From contig VUYV01000069.1 of assembly GCA_008711295.1 (NCBI GenBank), forward strand, positions 583,667 to 647,666: DNA of 64,000 nucleotides, written 5' to 3'. This stretch comes from Anarhynchus alexandrinus. Lineage: Eukaryota; Chordata; Aves; Charadriiformes; Charadriidae. Positions 1-13,641 of the stretch are shown here, one piece after another (the first letter of the stretch is position 1; every line of letters begins with the position of its first letter). Position numbers and translations under genes: made by a program. The notes below the pieces were generated by a model. The model was not told the origin of the DNA and did not search any database. It saw only the letters and a program-made list of their open reading frames with translations.

Positions 1-2902
1 CTAAGTGTAGATTCATAGGCAACCTTGCAATTCAAAAAGTAGAAGGTTTCATGGACTGGATCACCTTTGATAGCTCATCTTCTGAATCTATCATTGTATG
101 TAGCTGCTTAAAATAAACCAGAATCCTATCTCATAAGCCAAAGTAAACAGCCTGGATGCAGCTCTAGTCTCAGAATGATTTTCAGCCAGAGCAAACTTCA
201 GAAAGCCAGGACTGGTGCTTAAACGTTATATTCTGGAACGTCTTAAAATGTTGAAAGCAGCTTGCTTTCCAATGGCTGCACATAATAAGTAGGTATAAGT
301 AGCTGAATAGTTTGTAGTATCCACTGAAAACTTTGAAAAACAAAACAGAAGAGGGAGAGACAAATGGGGAAAATGAGGAAGAATGAGCACGCCACTCCTA
401 GCTCTCTTTCTCAGTTCTTCTTTCAAAACAAGACTCAGAAGAGTTTTGATTGCATCTCTGGCTGTCTCATTCAACCTGGGCTTATGAATCATAGCAAAAG
501 CTGAAAGGGGGTTGGCAGCAACATGTGAGCTTGCCATACATTTTGTTCTTCTCTTCTTAATTAAAGACTATTTTGAATAGCATATGCAAATGTCATCACA
601 TTTTGGCAAATCAATATACACCTTTATCTTAGCCTTACAGATAGATATATTGTTGTCTGTCAGACAGGCTCCGTAAATCTAATGCCTCTATTCAAAAACA
701 CTTGCTAGACATAGTATGGAAGATTCTTGGGAAGTAAATATTTGAAGTCATGCTTAACATGTCTGACTAAATGAGCTACTCATTACAGAACAGATGTAAA
801 AAGCATGACACTAGCTAAGAGAAATAACTGGAATATAAATCTACTTGGGTGTATAGGAAAGACTGAAATGATCTTGTACTTCAGATCTTGCATTAGTCAG
901 TATTCTCCTGGATTTTTTTTTAGTTTGGTTACAGCGGAGTTTTCACTGTATTGAAAATGCCACGAGTATGGGTGTTTACATGCAACGCAAGAAGTAGCTC
1001 CGTACTTTGTTAAAGTTTTTATGAGACAGCACTTGTGAAGAAATAATAAAATAATCTAGGTCTTGTGCAATTGTCCATTGCATATGTTCTTATTTGACTT
1101 TTGCTCTTCAAAAAAAAAAAAAAAAGATCAGAATCAAACCAGTTAAGATACATCTAGTTCCTAACCTATTGTTAGTGGAACTAAGAAGTAACGTTTTCAA
1201 TATATTTTAACAGAAGTGGGGATCTTCCTTTTTCAGAAACTTAGAAATTTTTTTTGTCTGGTAAATTCATTGCTAAAATACTTAGGAAGACTGAATAAAT
1301 ACTTTGAACTGAATTAAAAAAAAACCCAGAACAAAACAGGAACGCCCAAATCTGTTAGCCCAAACATAAGGCTGACTATTTCTGTGTCATACTTGAGAAT
1401 TTTTTCAAAGAGGTATGATCAACCTTAAGTACCAAAAGATGGAAATGTGCATATGGATTAAAATTTGTGCATTCAATAGGAGGACCCCTATACAACGAGA
1501 AAGTTACTGTTGGAATTATCTCATTTTTATATTACTTCCCACAAGAAAAAGCACTCTTCATAGAGGTAAATAAGCTGGTATACATCTGAAACAAATTATT
1601 CCCCAAACGACACAAATGGCATAATGTGCCTTACGCACCTTTTAGCCTTATGAAGGTGAACAGAGAGGTCAATAGCAAGATAAACTCAGTAACTTTTTTC
1701 AAGCATAACATTTAATTATCTGTCTTTGCCAGACGTAATGCTTCTGTAACTCTGTTTTTGCTGGTAACTGATAGGCTCTGACATGAATCAGATAGATAGG
1801 CTTTTTTTGCTTTATTTGTCCGCCCCAGCTTTCTGAAATATCCTTCAGAAGACCTCCAACTCTCTCTTCCATGCAACTTTTGCATACACAACAACATTGC
1901 TTAAAAATTCTTATCCTCTCTTGTTCTGGGTTTTGCTTTCTTCCTGCCTTCTTGTCCCTTTTCCCTTCTTCCCTGTTTTCAGATGCATTTTTTTTTCCCA
2001 TTGCTTCAATACCAGAATGAAGATGGCATTTATATATATAACTATATATAAAACACATTCTAAAAACAGAATATCATGGATTGAATACCTAAGGTACATG
2101 AGAGAGATGAAATTTCCAAAAGACTTTGCTTACTGAAAAGCTTTTTTGGTAACACTGTAATTTTTTGAGCTTTTCATTCCATTCTTTTTGTGATTAACAT
2201 TTTTTCTCTGTCCCTTTCCCCTTTCTTTATTTTGCTTAATACGTAATCACTAAAGAAAAATTAATGGCTTGGAGGAAAAGAACAACATCATCAGTATGGG
2301 GATATCAATGAATAGCTACATTGTGGTATGAGGCAACATTGTTTTGTGTTACCAGTCACATTAGCATAAAATAAAACTTACAAAATGTCAATATACAAGA
2401 ATTTCCTTAAAACTCTAGTTAATAATTATGACAGGCTAGTTTACAGAATGGCAATGTGGTTGGTTTTTTTTTTAATAGAGCCTGTAAATCTGCTCACAGC
2501 ACATTAAAGTCATAATTAAGACATTATACTTTTAGTTGTAGTAAGCAATTCTGCATGCTATTCAGTTTGTAACTTAAAAAAGCCTCGACGATACAATATG
2601 CAGAATTTTCAAATGCAATTACATCAATCCATTATCATAGTCAGTATGCGTTTCAATCTCTTTGAAACATACTCAGAGAATTTTTTAGATCGTATTTTAG
2701 AAATGTCCAATACATAAACATCTAAAATATCATCGTCCTTATTCCTTTTTACATATTTTTATGAGAAAAGTCTGAAAACCTACATACTGTGTACAAATCC
2801 TGCTCTCATAGGAGCCAGTGACAAACTATCCATGGGTTTTAGGAGGAGCAAGATCAGCCACAAGGAAGTATAGGTTTCATGCCATCTCAGTGCAATACCT
2901 AC
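1..2902 (-). other. CNTN1: CNTN1 intron after W15 (partial)
   Basis: AT-rich intronic sequence with no contactin exon recognised. It holds a run of 16 A at 1110-1125, several other short homopolymers, and an AT dinucleotide stretch at about 2030-2051. I see no transposon. Confidence 0.8.
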
Positions 2903-2973
2903 CATCCATGTTATTGTCAACTCTCGATTGCTTCCACCCCCTCCTCCGACATCAGAAGGAGCCACATTAGGAG
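2903..2973 (-). CDS. CNTN1: CNTN1 exon W15: start of FN2
   Basis: 71 bp, entered in phase 1 and left in phase 0. It reads PNVAPSDVGGGGGSNRELTI and ends TWM. The five-glycine loop after PSDV is a contactin-1 hallmark at the start of the second FNIII domain. The donor is gtaggt. The next exons (rest of FN2, FN3, FN4 and the GPI signal) should lie below position 1. The frame stays open past the donor to a stop at about 2780. Confidence 0.95.
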
Positions 2974-5900
2974 CTAGAAAAATAGAAGAGACAAGACAAA
3001 TGACTACAAAGTATGCAGTCAGTAAAAATATCACTATTTACTTTTCTTTTTACCATCAGGGCCAATGAGCACATGTGGCACACACAATTAAAATAATGAT
3101 AGTCTGTAATAGCTGTGAGAGCCTGTGGTCTTGCCAAGACTAATGTATAGCTACTGCTGTGGGAAACATGACAGTTCTAACCATAACTACCAATCAATCA
3201 TTCCTATTTTTAACTATATTCTCTACAATTATTTAATTGAATATTCAGAAATGGAACACTCCTCATAGGTCTTAAGAGAAGTACTGTGTATTGTTCTTGT
3301 GCTTCCTCAGACATTGGTATGCCAAGGGCTCAAGCACTCAGGACTTGAACATGTATTTACCTCAGGACACTGTGATTATTCCCCTCTACTTCAATGGATT
3401 TACTCACAATGTATGGTGTTAAATCCATGGATGCCTCTTTGAAGCATTGGCATCCTAATCCTATTCTAGGTTAGTGGCACATGTCTGCTTGATGTGCATG
3501 TTCAAAATGGGTAGATGTCCAGAAGTGAAGCTGGCACAGCACTTAGTAATTTACTAATTGCATTTTGCACTGATATTCTATGTAATGAAATAAAATCTGC
3601 TGATCTGTCATTAGTGCACAGCTGAGTGGTAAAGCAGGATACTCTCAAGGACTCCATTATAAATAATTTCTGTATTCTCTTTTCTGTAAGACTCTTTGCA
3701 CTAAGTGTGATGATTCTATTGCTATCTTCTATGGTGTTTGTGTATTTATTTGCTGTCACTCAATACTGAGGACATACAAAGTACCACCGAAAACTTTGGA
3801 AATGATGGCCTACCTATAGTGCATTAAATATGCCCCAGGTGATCATGCATTAGCTACATGCCCCATCTACATGAACATGTTCTTTGTGTTAAAAACTCCT
3901 ATATGATCAGGCATTTTCTCCACTAATCAGTGAATATCACAACATAGTAAGGGGATAGTTCCTAAGTGCTCTCCCACTATTTAAGAAAGATGTTTGCTGA
4001 GGCTTTCTCTGAGGGTCAGCTGAGGAGAAACACAGAGCAGAGAAGAATTAATGTTTTCAAAAAGGATAAAAATATGTAACAATAAATTGAAATTAGCATT
4101 CAGTGCATGGTTTGCCTTATTTATTTCTGGCCTTCCAGAAAATAATTAGTGGAGAAGGAGACTAAACGTACATATCATGACAATTCAAGAGGAAGCTTGA
4201 ACTTATTACTCGACCTTGTTATTACTTAAATACGCAGTAGCCACACTATCTATTATAAGCATACAACTTCAGTGCTAAGTCAGAAGCAGAGGTTTGCTAG
4301 AATGCTTAAGTAGCCAAAGAAGATACACAGGCTGCCAGAGAAGAGAAAAGAGACTGTCTCATGTCTTACAAATCACCCTTTTCAAGAGAATCTCCCTCAT
4401 TCTCTCAACCATTAAACCCAGGTTTCTCTCTCCATTAAGACCAGATCACTAATTCAGATAGCTATACTTAGACAATTACTCTAATGCATCCATAAGCTAA
4501 AAAACATAGAAGCAGACTTTGATCCATTTAATTCCAAGAAATCACTGTGAAATGTGTTATTCATGAAGCAAGCAGATTTCATTAAAAAGAAAAATCATAG
4601 CACACATTCTTAGCACACTAATAAAAATGTTACTGAAATTACAGTTATCTACAAGAAGATATACTTCAAAACTGAAAAAGACACTGATAACATTTGAGTT
4701 TAACAGACAACACTTGTCACCCCTACAGTACAACAAAGACATAGAACTGTTTGTTTCCATTTAACCCAGAAGAAATGTTAAAAATAAGTTCAATGTGCAG
4801 ACATGGGTTGTTGTTTGTGCAATAAAATATTTACCCTCTTCAGATTTACACGAAAATGCACATGCAGTACTAGTTCTGTAGTACCCTGGAAGTTGACAGT
4901 GCAACCCAAATCCTATTGTTGCTGCTTATAAAAAAATCCAGCTCCTGGCAGAAAATGCACTTGGGCACAGACGTTCATCTGCAAACTGTAACTGATTTAT
5001 ACCCTATTTTGGCACGGCAAGAAGTGCTGACTGATGCCTACATTAACATTTTGCTTTGTTTCACCAAAAATGTCTCACAGTCTGCCAGAGCTGACAATGG
5101 TACTGTGCATGGGGAATCAGACAACAGACTAAACAGACTACCTCTTGAAAAAGCATTGCTTCCTGCTACAAAACTGGAGAAGATGCCATTTTTTGGGAGG
5201 CTACAACAAATACCATGAACGTGACACACTGCAAACTGCAGGACACTACCACTGTTCTACCTGTGAGCATTATTTCCCCTCCCTTTCTGTCTCTTCTCTG
5301 ACATTTCAAAAATGTCTATTGTGCACTAGGCACTGCAAGAAGCATGTGTAGATTTCTCATTTAGATTCCTGGGCCTTCAAATACAGCTGTTGAGTCATAA
5401 AACATATGATGCTAATAGTCAATTTTATAGGAAGTAATTTCCTTTTACTTTAGTATTAAAGTTCTGTGGCTTTTCCTTCCCATTCCTGATTATTTTAACC
5501 AATCTGTATTTCCTTTCTCCCTAAGCAACAAAATTTTTAATGGACCAAATGTGAGTCCTTTTTAATAAATGTTTTGAAATTTGCAACGCAAATACATTTT
5601 ATTTTGAAAATACTATCTAATCAAAGCAATGACCTAGCAGGTCTAATTGCAAAAAATAATTTTTACCCTTTAGTTTCAAATCTCATACTATGGGACAACA
5701 ATTTTAAATATATCTAGGTGGCACATGGATGCTAATATGTATTAAGGAGGATAAACTGGTATACACGCTTTGTTGGATAGAGTCTTTTTGCAGTGATACA
5801 TTACCTCCTAGAGCACTGCTGTTATCTTCTTTGTACAGTCAAACCAGAATGTATTATCTTGAATAATAACATCTAATTCCTCATTTTGGAGAATTCATTT

Positions 5901-6520
5901 TAAAAAGGACGTGCCTGAGCCTAAAGGATATCCTTAAATACGCTCTGAGATTTTAACACCGAGCAATTAGACTGATAAGGGCATATGTTGTGTTGGATAA
6001 TGTCACATCTTTGACATGGAATAAGAAGACACAAGACAAAACCTTCAATCACAGAAAAATGGCATTATCCAGAATAACACACATCCTGTCATTTATTCTT
6101 TAGTTAGAATATAAACCAAAGAGCAAATGGACATTTTCCGTGTTAAAAACATGCATTTTTTTTTCCTAAGTCCTGTACCCTGGTCCCAAGCATGTGTATA
6201 CATTCATACACACACAACCTGGCTGATAGATATAGCGGGGGATCTCCGAAAGATGCAGCATGATTCTGTTTCAGCAATGGAGGCAAATTTGCTGTTTGTA
6301 TCACGATGTATATTTCCTGTCTCCTTTGATGCTATCACATCTGAACAGTCTGGTATTTGCTTACTAAAATCTATAGCAGTGGGTGGTGAAAATATATTCT
6401 CTGGACTTGCATCTTATAAAGTGCTTTTTTAAATAATAAAAAAAAATATACAAAATTGATTAACAAAAATGTGAAAATTAAGAAGCACATTAAAAAATTT
6501 GACATTTTCAGTTTACGTAC
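2974..6520 (-). other. CNTN1: CNTN1 intron W14-W15
   Basis: About 3.5 kb of AT-rich sequence bounded by the splice sites of exons W14 and W15. I see no transposon, RNA gene or further contactin exon in it. Confidence 0.85.
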
Positions 6521-6670
6521 GAGCGCCTTCAGTTCTAATTCTCTGTGACGGCATACTAGGTTCTCCTGTCCCCAAAGTGTTTGTTGCTATTATCCGGAAC
6601 TCATATTCCATCCATGGAATTAAATCAATCACTGTAGCAGACTCCATATTTCCTTCAATATCTGATGGAT
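6521..6670 (-). CDS. CNTN1: CNTN1 exon W14: second half of FN1
   Basis: 150 bp, phase 1 to phase 1. It encodes [20 protein letters not shown], then [18 protein letters not shown], which holds the F-strand tyrosine typical of FNIII domains, and finishes SQRIRTEGA. The donor is gtacgt. An alternative GT four bases further (gtaaac) would put the next exon out of frame and into an early stop, so gtacgt is the site I choose. Confidence 0.95.
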
Positions 6671-8936
6671 CTAAAAAAAATAAGAAATTGCTTTAGAAAA
6701 CAGCATTTTTACAATGAGATCAGCCAACAATGTGGTTGATTTCAGCAAAACTACCACTATTCTGCAACCACACATAGCCAACTGAAGGAAACTTTATGTT
6801 GTACATAAGGGATACATTTTACAAGGAGTATTTATGGCAATGACTGGGAATTTGGAGACTATGACACTATCTTGGATAAACCCTTACAGATTTGTAAGCT
6901 TTTACTGGGTGTGAACTAGCAAAAGAATTACATGTAGTTATGAGGTATCCTTACTAATTACATATTGTAGTTGTAGAATTTTATTTTACCTACAGACAAA
7001 TGTGATGAGAAATCTGGAATGTAAAAACAGTGAAATAAAAATTCATTACATAGACAAGGGCTAGACATGTGCCAATGTAGGGTTTGATCAATTGATAAAG
7101 AGTGGTTTATAAAATGTGGTCATATTTTGGTGCACCTTATTAGTGACCATGTTACAACTTGCTATCTAGTTCTGATCCAACAAGGCTAAGTGTTCCTTTA
7201 ACTCCTGTGAAAAGACATTATTGTCACAAGGATGAACTTCTTTACCATAAATAAAATATGTAACTCGACTTTCTGTCTACAATTCACAGATAATAGGGGT
7301 TGTTTCTATAGCTGTCTGCAGTTAAAGACAGAGGATTTTCATTTATTGTGTGGGCCAAGAGTTGTTTGTCAAATTAGAGTCTTGGGTTCAGAAGTAGATG
7401 AGAAATGAGATATTCTGCACTAGGAAAGCAGCTGATTTGGAATTAAAACATGGATGCAATGGTTGCAAAAAACCCAGGCACAGCAGTGTGAGCACTGGAT
7501 GGTGACACAACTTTCCTCTGCCTAATGATCATTACATTTTTAATTCCAAAGTACGACCCTGAAGGAGAAAGAAAAACACTTTCCATTTTCTTTCCACCTG
7601 CCCACCACCCTCCCTCCTCCTTACTCAAATAATTTTTCTGTCTCGTCAATAAAGCCATTGCAAACCTTCTATGGCATCCAAGCCCTGATATAAATTTGGC
7701 ATTCCTTTTCCTCAGGTACTTTCAATCTCTTCATTTAATCTTACTGTGCCACAAATTCCCAGAATAATTATGAATACTCAACACAATGAGAATCTGATCC
7801 CCTTAATTGGAAAGAGCAACATAAATGTAAACAACTTACTATGTAACCCGTTCATACATATGTCCATACTGTGAAGTAGAATACTCTTCTTTCATAAAAC
7901 ACACTTGATGTTATACAACCGGAGATGAATGATTTGGTTTGGGAATAACAGTGGTAGAAATAATAACAACAGTATTTCCAAAGTGCAATGCCAAAATATA
8001 TTTTTTTGTTTCACACATTGAAAATTAGCAGCATTAAATAATAGCCTAAACACCGATGAGAGATCAATTTGGACTGTTCATCATGCTTTTTTCAAATGAA
8101 AGTGAACACTGAGCCAAACTGGGAGGAGCCCAGAAATTTAGTAAAAGCTTGCAGTGGTGCCAGTGATGGTTACTATGGTGATTTTACCTATTTTTTGAGG
8201 CAATCATCTATTAATCAAAATTACTCAGTGTGGTTCAAATGAAAAAGCAATGAGTTTGAAAACACTGGAATAGTTCATTTCAACTTTTCAGAAATGAGTA
8301 ATTTATATCTTTCCTGCTAGCTTTTTAAAAAAGGAATTCAACAATCTAGATTCCTCCTTGTCCCACTCAAGATGTGAATCCTACTCAACACGCTACAGGA
8401 AGAGACTCAAAATCTGATTGCATGTCTCAGTGACTATCTAATTAATTCTGTGAAGCAGAAGAACTTCAGAGGTGCAGGTAAGTGCATCCCATCATGCCTA
8501 TAACACTGCAAATAGGGAATCTTCCTGACAAGTGAGAGAGATGGATTCAGGTGTCTGCTCTGAACCAGACAGAGTGAATATCTGAATCCAACACTTGTAT
8601 CTCCCTCACACATTTCTAGTTCTAGTAACAAGCAGCACAAAAGGAAGCAGTATCAGAGATGCCACCCATTGCTTATAAATTCCTATGGTTTATGCTTATG
8701 TTTTCCTATAACCTTGTTTCTTCCATTTTTTTTAATTAAAAGAAAAAAATGAATGGGAAATAAAATATAATTTATCCTGAAAAAGCGGAGGGTGGCCTAG
8801 AAGGACCCTCCCTCCTGCACATATTTTTACTGAAGCAAATAATCAGTTACTTGAACAGCTCTAATTTCTACATTAATTATTTTTTTTTAAGTTCAACAAA
8901 ATCTATTCTACAGAAGCTATTAAACAAGATACAAGA

Positions 8937-9116
8937 GATAGCAAGGGACTAGGGAACCTTCTAGTTTTATTTTCCAAGCTACTTTAACATAAGCCATATT
9001 CTAGTGCTGGCTGTTGGAGGTAATTATATACAATAGAGCTACATATACTATATATTCTAGAAGAGATATCTGATTTAAGGCAGCAGGCCTAGTATTTTTA
9101 ACTTTTTACTCTGAAA
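8937..9116. repeat. 180-bp direct duplication, copy 1
   Basis: This segment starts gatagcaagggactagggaa and ends actctgaaa immediately before the N at 9117. It recurs at 9170-9349 with an offset of 233 bases. By eye I find one difference in 180 (G at 9072, C at 9305). Such identity means a very recent duplication or an assembly artefact. Confidence 0.9.
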
Positions 9117-9117
9117 N

Positions 9118-9173
9118 GATCTTCCAGGTCCTTTCCAACCTAAACCATTCTATGATTCTATGATTCTATGATA
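9118..9173 (+). mobile_element. CR1 LINE 3' tail fragment between the duplicated copies
   Basis: The sequence ccaggtcctttccaacctaa followed by accattctatg and two more attctatg units is the standard 3' end of avian CR1. Only about 55 bp are present. Its left edge is the N at 9117 and its right edge merges with copy 2 of the duplication, so more CR1 could be missing at the N. Confidence 0.85.
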
Positions 9174-9349
9174 GCAAGGGACTAGGGAACCTTCTAGTTT
9201 TATTTTCCAAGCTACTTTAACATAAGCCATATTCTAGTGCTGGCTGTTGGAGGTAATTATATACAATAGAGCTACATATACTATATATTCTAGAAGAGAT
9301 ATCTCATTTAAGGCAGCAGGCCTAGTATTTTTAACTTTTTACTCTGAAA
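9170..9349. repeat. 180-bp direct duplication, copy 2
   Basis: Second copy of the segment at 8937-9116, starting gatagcaaggg right after the CR1 tail and ending actctgaaa before acgtaacagag. The right flank is unique sequence. Confidence 0.9.
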
Positions 9350-10154
9350 ACGTAACAGAGATTTTCAGGTCAATATGTCAATAGCTGAATCTACTGATAT
9401 TGTTAGCATTTAGAAATGCTGAGTATGTGATACCCTAATTCCACAGAAAAGTACTTAAGTTATAATTTATTACAGTGGCATAATGAATCATATTGATAGG
9501 ACAATTCTGTATAGCTTGTAGTAATGCTATCCTTCATAAAGCATTCAAAGATATTGGTAGTTTAAAATTATTTTCATGATTGTGCATTTGTGTTAAATCT
9601 TGCAAAGAAATATACATTAGCATGCCCTGTGTTCAGGCAGGTGCCTCCTCAACTGCAATTATGTGGCACAATGATGACATCCAGTGGTTAGAACGATAAT
9701 CTTAGTTATGTTTTCTCTAGGGGTGCCAGTTTTAAGGCAACTGGAACTTAGTCTGCTCCCAGGAAAAAGCAGACAATTTCAACCAACCTTCTGCATAACA
9801 AATACAAAAATGAAGACACCTGTTTGTCATCCAAATTAACCTGTAAATAAATTTTTATGATTCTAGTAGTTGATGTGGAATCTTTCAAGCAACAAGGAAA
9901 GAGTCAAAAACCAGGTAAAAACTCTGGGCTGTTGTTTTCTGTATTTCTTGATATTCAGTTCAGGCCCTCCAACTGCTGGAAACAAACCTGTTGACAACAC
10001 ACTGACGGGGCGGTACCTGCTCCCAAACCCTGTAGCAGACATTAATAGCATCCCTGGTTTCCTTTTATTGTGATTATTTTCTGATTAGCCAAACTTTCTA
10101 ACAATCAAACATTTTAAAACCTATTGAATGTATTACTTCTGGCATTACTCTTAC

Positions 10155-10313
10155 CTGTTTTGGCATCTTTCCACTCTTCAGATAGAAAGGTTTTTGACTG
10201 GATAGTGTATTTAGAAATAGGACTATGATTGTCTGTTCCACGACTCCAGGTAAGTGCTACAGCAGTGTCTCTGATTTCTTCTACTCTTATACCTCCAGGA
10301 GGGCCTGGAGGAC
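10155..10313 (-). CDS. CNTN1: CNTN1 exon W13: first half of FN1
   Basis: 159 bp, phase 1 to phase 1. It opens with the proline/glycine linker GPPGPPGGIRVEEIR that marks the Ig6-FN1 junction in contactins, continues with DTAVALTWSRGTDNHSPISK (the B-strand tryptophan of FNIII) and ends SEEWKDAKT. The donor is gtaaga and the acceptor is tttttttctcag. Its length is a multiple of three and its phases are symmetric. Confidence 0.96.
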
Positions 10314-13250
10314 CTGAGAAAAAAAAAATAAATTGGTAGTTCAGTTCACAAATTCAATATTCTGAAAATGAAAGTTCACTAACTTTCCTACTTGTATTTA
10401 TTAGATACAAGCCTTTCGAGTCTCACTTTCTACTTAAGAACAGACTGAAAATGTATATATACATTTTAATACTCTACAGAGTGATTCAGAGGATAAGTGC
10501 CCTTGGAGGTAACAACTACCAAACGAAACTCCCATGATTCCTGCCTAAGTAGTAATATCAAGATTTTCTTAAGTGAAAAAATGATACTTTGAAACTGTTG
10601 CTACTCTTTTTTCAAACAACAGTGAACTCAGGAGTCAGAAAAAATACACAAAATCTTCCTTCCTAAATTCCACCTAAGGATGACCTTACTGGTGGCCCAT
10701 CTTTAATCTACATTTCTGCCTGTGCCATATTGGCCCTGACTGCAATTTATATTGAAAATCTTGTAACTTATATTGGAGAAAAATCATACCTTGAAAGACA
10801 CATCTATAGACCTCTTCACATTTCTCTTGGCATTCATATTACCCCAATGTGGTAAACCCAACATCAGATTCAGACTTCCTACAGACTAATATAACTTGAG
10901 TGAAAGCAGAAATAGGCAATGTTTCTCTACAGTTTAACAAAAGCCATCCCACAACAAGAATTTCAAAAATCCATGCAAAAATGTGGAAGCCACTACATCC
11001 ACTGAACTAAAAGCAGTCTCATGCACTACATGGGTGAAATCAAACAACCTCTGTGCACCGAATAAACCCACAAAGACCACCACCAAGGAACAGCAGCACT
11101 AAGCTGTCAAAGGGAAAACATTTTTCAAAAAACAGCCATTCCACATCTGCCCTTTCAGTCTTGATCATCAAGAAGGACCTATAAAATAATTTCTAAAGGG
11201 TATTTTCTTTTTCTTCAAAAGGCAGATACTTGCAAAGATTAATTTCAAATTTCATAGCTGTAGTGAATATAAAAAGTCATGAACTAAATACCAATGTTGG
11301 CTTAATGGCACATTACAATGCTCCCAGCACCCAGCTAAATCATTACAGGTAGAAGTTGCTTTCCTAAACTAGTTCACAGTTTCATCTCTATGCTTTTCAA
11401 GTATTAAATACTATTTCTGCTCAAACCAACTACTTAAAATAGCCATGTAAAACTAACATCAATTATTGTCAATCCATATTTGGCTTTAAGTTTGTTAGTT
11501 GTACTTCATATCTGAAGAGACAGGCCTCTGTTCCCAAAACTTGCCTGTTTTTTCCAAGTGTATCACTGAACATAATAAATGGTATTACATCTGTTCACCA
11601 AGCTGCACTTGGTTTATTTCTGAACAGTAATAACAGACAAAAACTGCTGGACTGAACGTTGACATTTTAATAAATGCATTTTTTAAATTTAAAAAATTTT
11701 CTTCTAATTATTACTACTCCCACACTTCTAGTTTGTGTGGGTAACTCTCTTATTGTTGCTGTGCTGTGCCTTGATCGCCAGAAGAGAGGTTGAAATGTGC
11801 AGATCAACAGGCACAGGTGATTTTTTCATAGACTAGAAAGCTAAGAAGAGAGTGATGCATGTGCACGCATATGTGAGTATAATAATCTTCATCTGTAAAA
11901 GACACCACAATGTTCTGTAAGCTGTGCTAATTAGTACCTATTTACAAACTTGACCTATAGATATTTTCAGATCATTCTTTTCATATTGACTGTTCCAGAT
12001 TTGTTATTATGCTTCTGTTTTATATGATACACAGTTATGTGATATATATTAACTGTTCTGTAAAAACAGAGACAATGCAGTATTTTCTGATTCCACAGTC
12101 AGAGCTAATAACATGCCAACATGATTCAGGTAATTATCCAACAATCTGATTGAATGAGTCCCAGGGCATCTTAAAAAAAAAGCCAACAAGAAATAACAGG
12201 ATATATTTCTCTGCAGTATTTACAGAGAAACCACAGAAAACAAAAACAACTCAACAAAAAGAAAGGATTTTTACATCAGATCTAAACACACAGTGTGCCA
12301 AATGTATCTTCAGCTCTTGAGCTGATAATTTTCTCCATTAATCTGAGGAAAAGGAACCAAATGAAATTCAGTGAATCAAACAAATATACTACCATATATT
12401 GTTGTTCCTCTGTTTCAATCAATTTATCCTTCTAACAAGCAAGCAATTCCACTCCTGACTCCAAAATTATTCAAATTTAGACTGGTTCCTCAAATAATAT
12501 ATATGCCATTGCTTAAAAAGAAATAAGTGTGATCACTCTGCACCATCCATTGGGCTATGGCCTATGACTTTGACAATCAAATTGCTGATTGTTTTTTCTG
12601 CTAAGATCCAAGAATAGTTCCCATCTAGTATCCTTGGCAAAATGTACATCAGTTGACTACTGGATTGCTCATAACCAACTTCTATTAAAATTCAAATCCT
12701 GGCATCTAAAACTAATCTACTAATTAGCTGTCCTCAGACCTTCCTTTCAAGACAAGGACTAGATACATCACTGCATGTGGAAATGGCCTCTTACTCTTCA
12801 CAGAGGATGCACAAAGTAGAAGTTGTTGCTAAGAGCTGATTTTTAAGATGACGATTGTTAGTCCACCCTGGTAACACGCATATTTGCTAGCCCAGCCCAA
12901 GGACTCAGGTAGATAAGGCCTGAGACCCATTCTCCTGCAAGACTGTTCACTTCAGAAACCCTGGAAGGTATGGAAAGGTTCATCAGTCCCAAGATCTTTT
13001 GTTCCTTCATTCTTCAGGAGATATCTCTTACAGATTCTCAACTCATTGTCAAAGTTTCTGAAAATGGTATGTGTCAGGAAACACCAAGGGCCAGCTGCTC
13101 CCTCAGGAAAGCTGAGCCAGGACTCACGAGTTACCCCAGGGCTGGTTGTTCCTTCGACAATGGGGCACAGTCCCACAGGGTTTGAGTACAGTGGGCAGAG
13201 CCGGGTGCTGATACGGCAGTCCTAGGTACCACAAACAATGAATCAGGTGG

Positions 13251-13367
13251 ATCCAGGTGACAAACTACTGCATATATCCCAGCAGTCTATCCAGGAGACA
13301 AGCTGCCTACAGCATAGGTCTGAGGCCCATCCAGGAGGCAGAGCCAGAGACAGAGCTGGAAGCAGGC
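13251..13367. repeat. Short minisatellite, about 39-bp unit x 3
   Basis: The motif atccagg followed by t/a/g-GACA or GCAG recurs at 13251, 13289 and 13329, with spacing of 38 and 40 bases. The first two units share atccaggNgacaaNctNc. Copies are diverged, so the array is old or was never homogeneous. It lies in a moderately GC-rich patch directly before a CR1. Confidence 0.6.
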
Positions 13368-13641
13368 ATGTCTGTAACGCAGTTCCAGTCAGGGCTGAAG
13401 GGCCAGGGTTGAGCCTAACGGTGCTCCTGGGCCTAAGGGAAGTTGCATGGGTGTGTGGCTGGTCAGGGCCATTAAGGCCTGTTGGCGCACTCAGGGGTGT
13501 GACAGTCTTCAGCGTACTAGTATCACTAGCAATTCTGAACACAACAGCACTATTAATAGTCTAAGATCACATAGGACAATCCATATGAACTGTTAAATTG
13601 TGGACAAACAAAATATCTTAATATGCTGCATGAACAGTGGC

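Larger units (their letters stand above)
6671..10154 (-). other. CNTN1: CNTN1 intron W13-W14
   Basis: About 3.5 kb. It contains the 180-bp direct duplication at 8937-9349 with a short CR1 tail between the copies, and the single ambiguous base of the window at 9117. Nothing else stands out. Confidence 0.85.

Noticed and set aside
2780..2902. Read-through of exon W15 into a short hydrophobic tail (SLWLILLLL) as an alternative C-terminus.
   Set aside because: The W15 donor gtaggt is good, and the tail is only about 40 codons with no supporting signal; kept only as a note.
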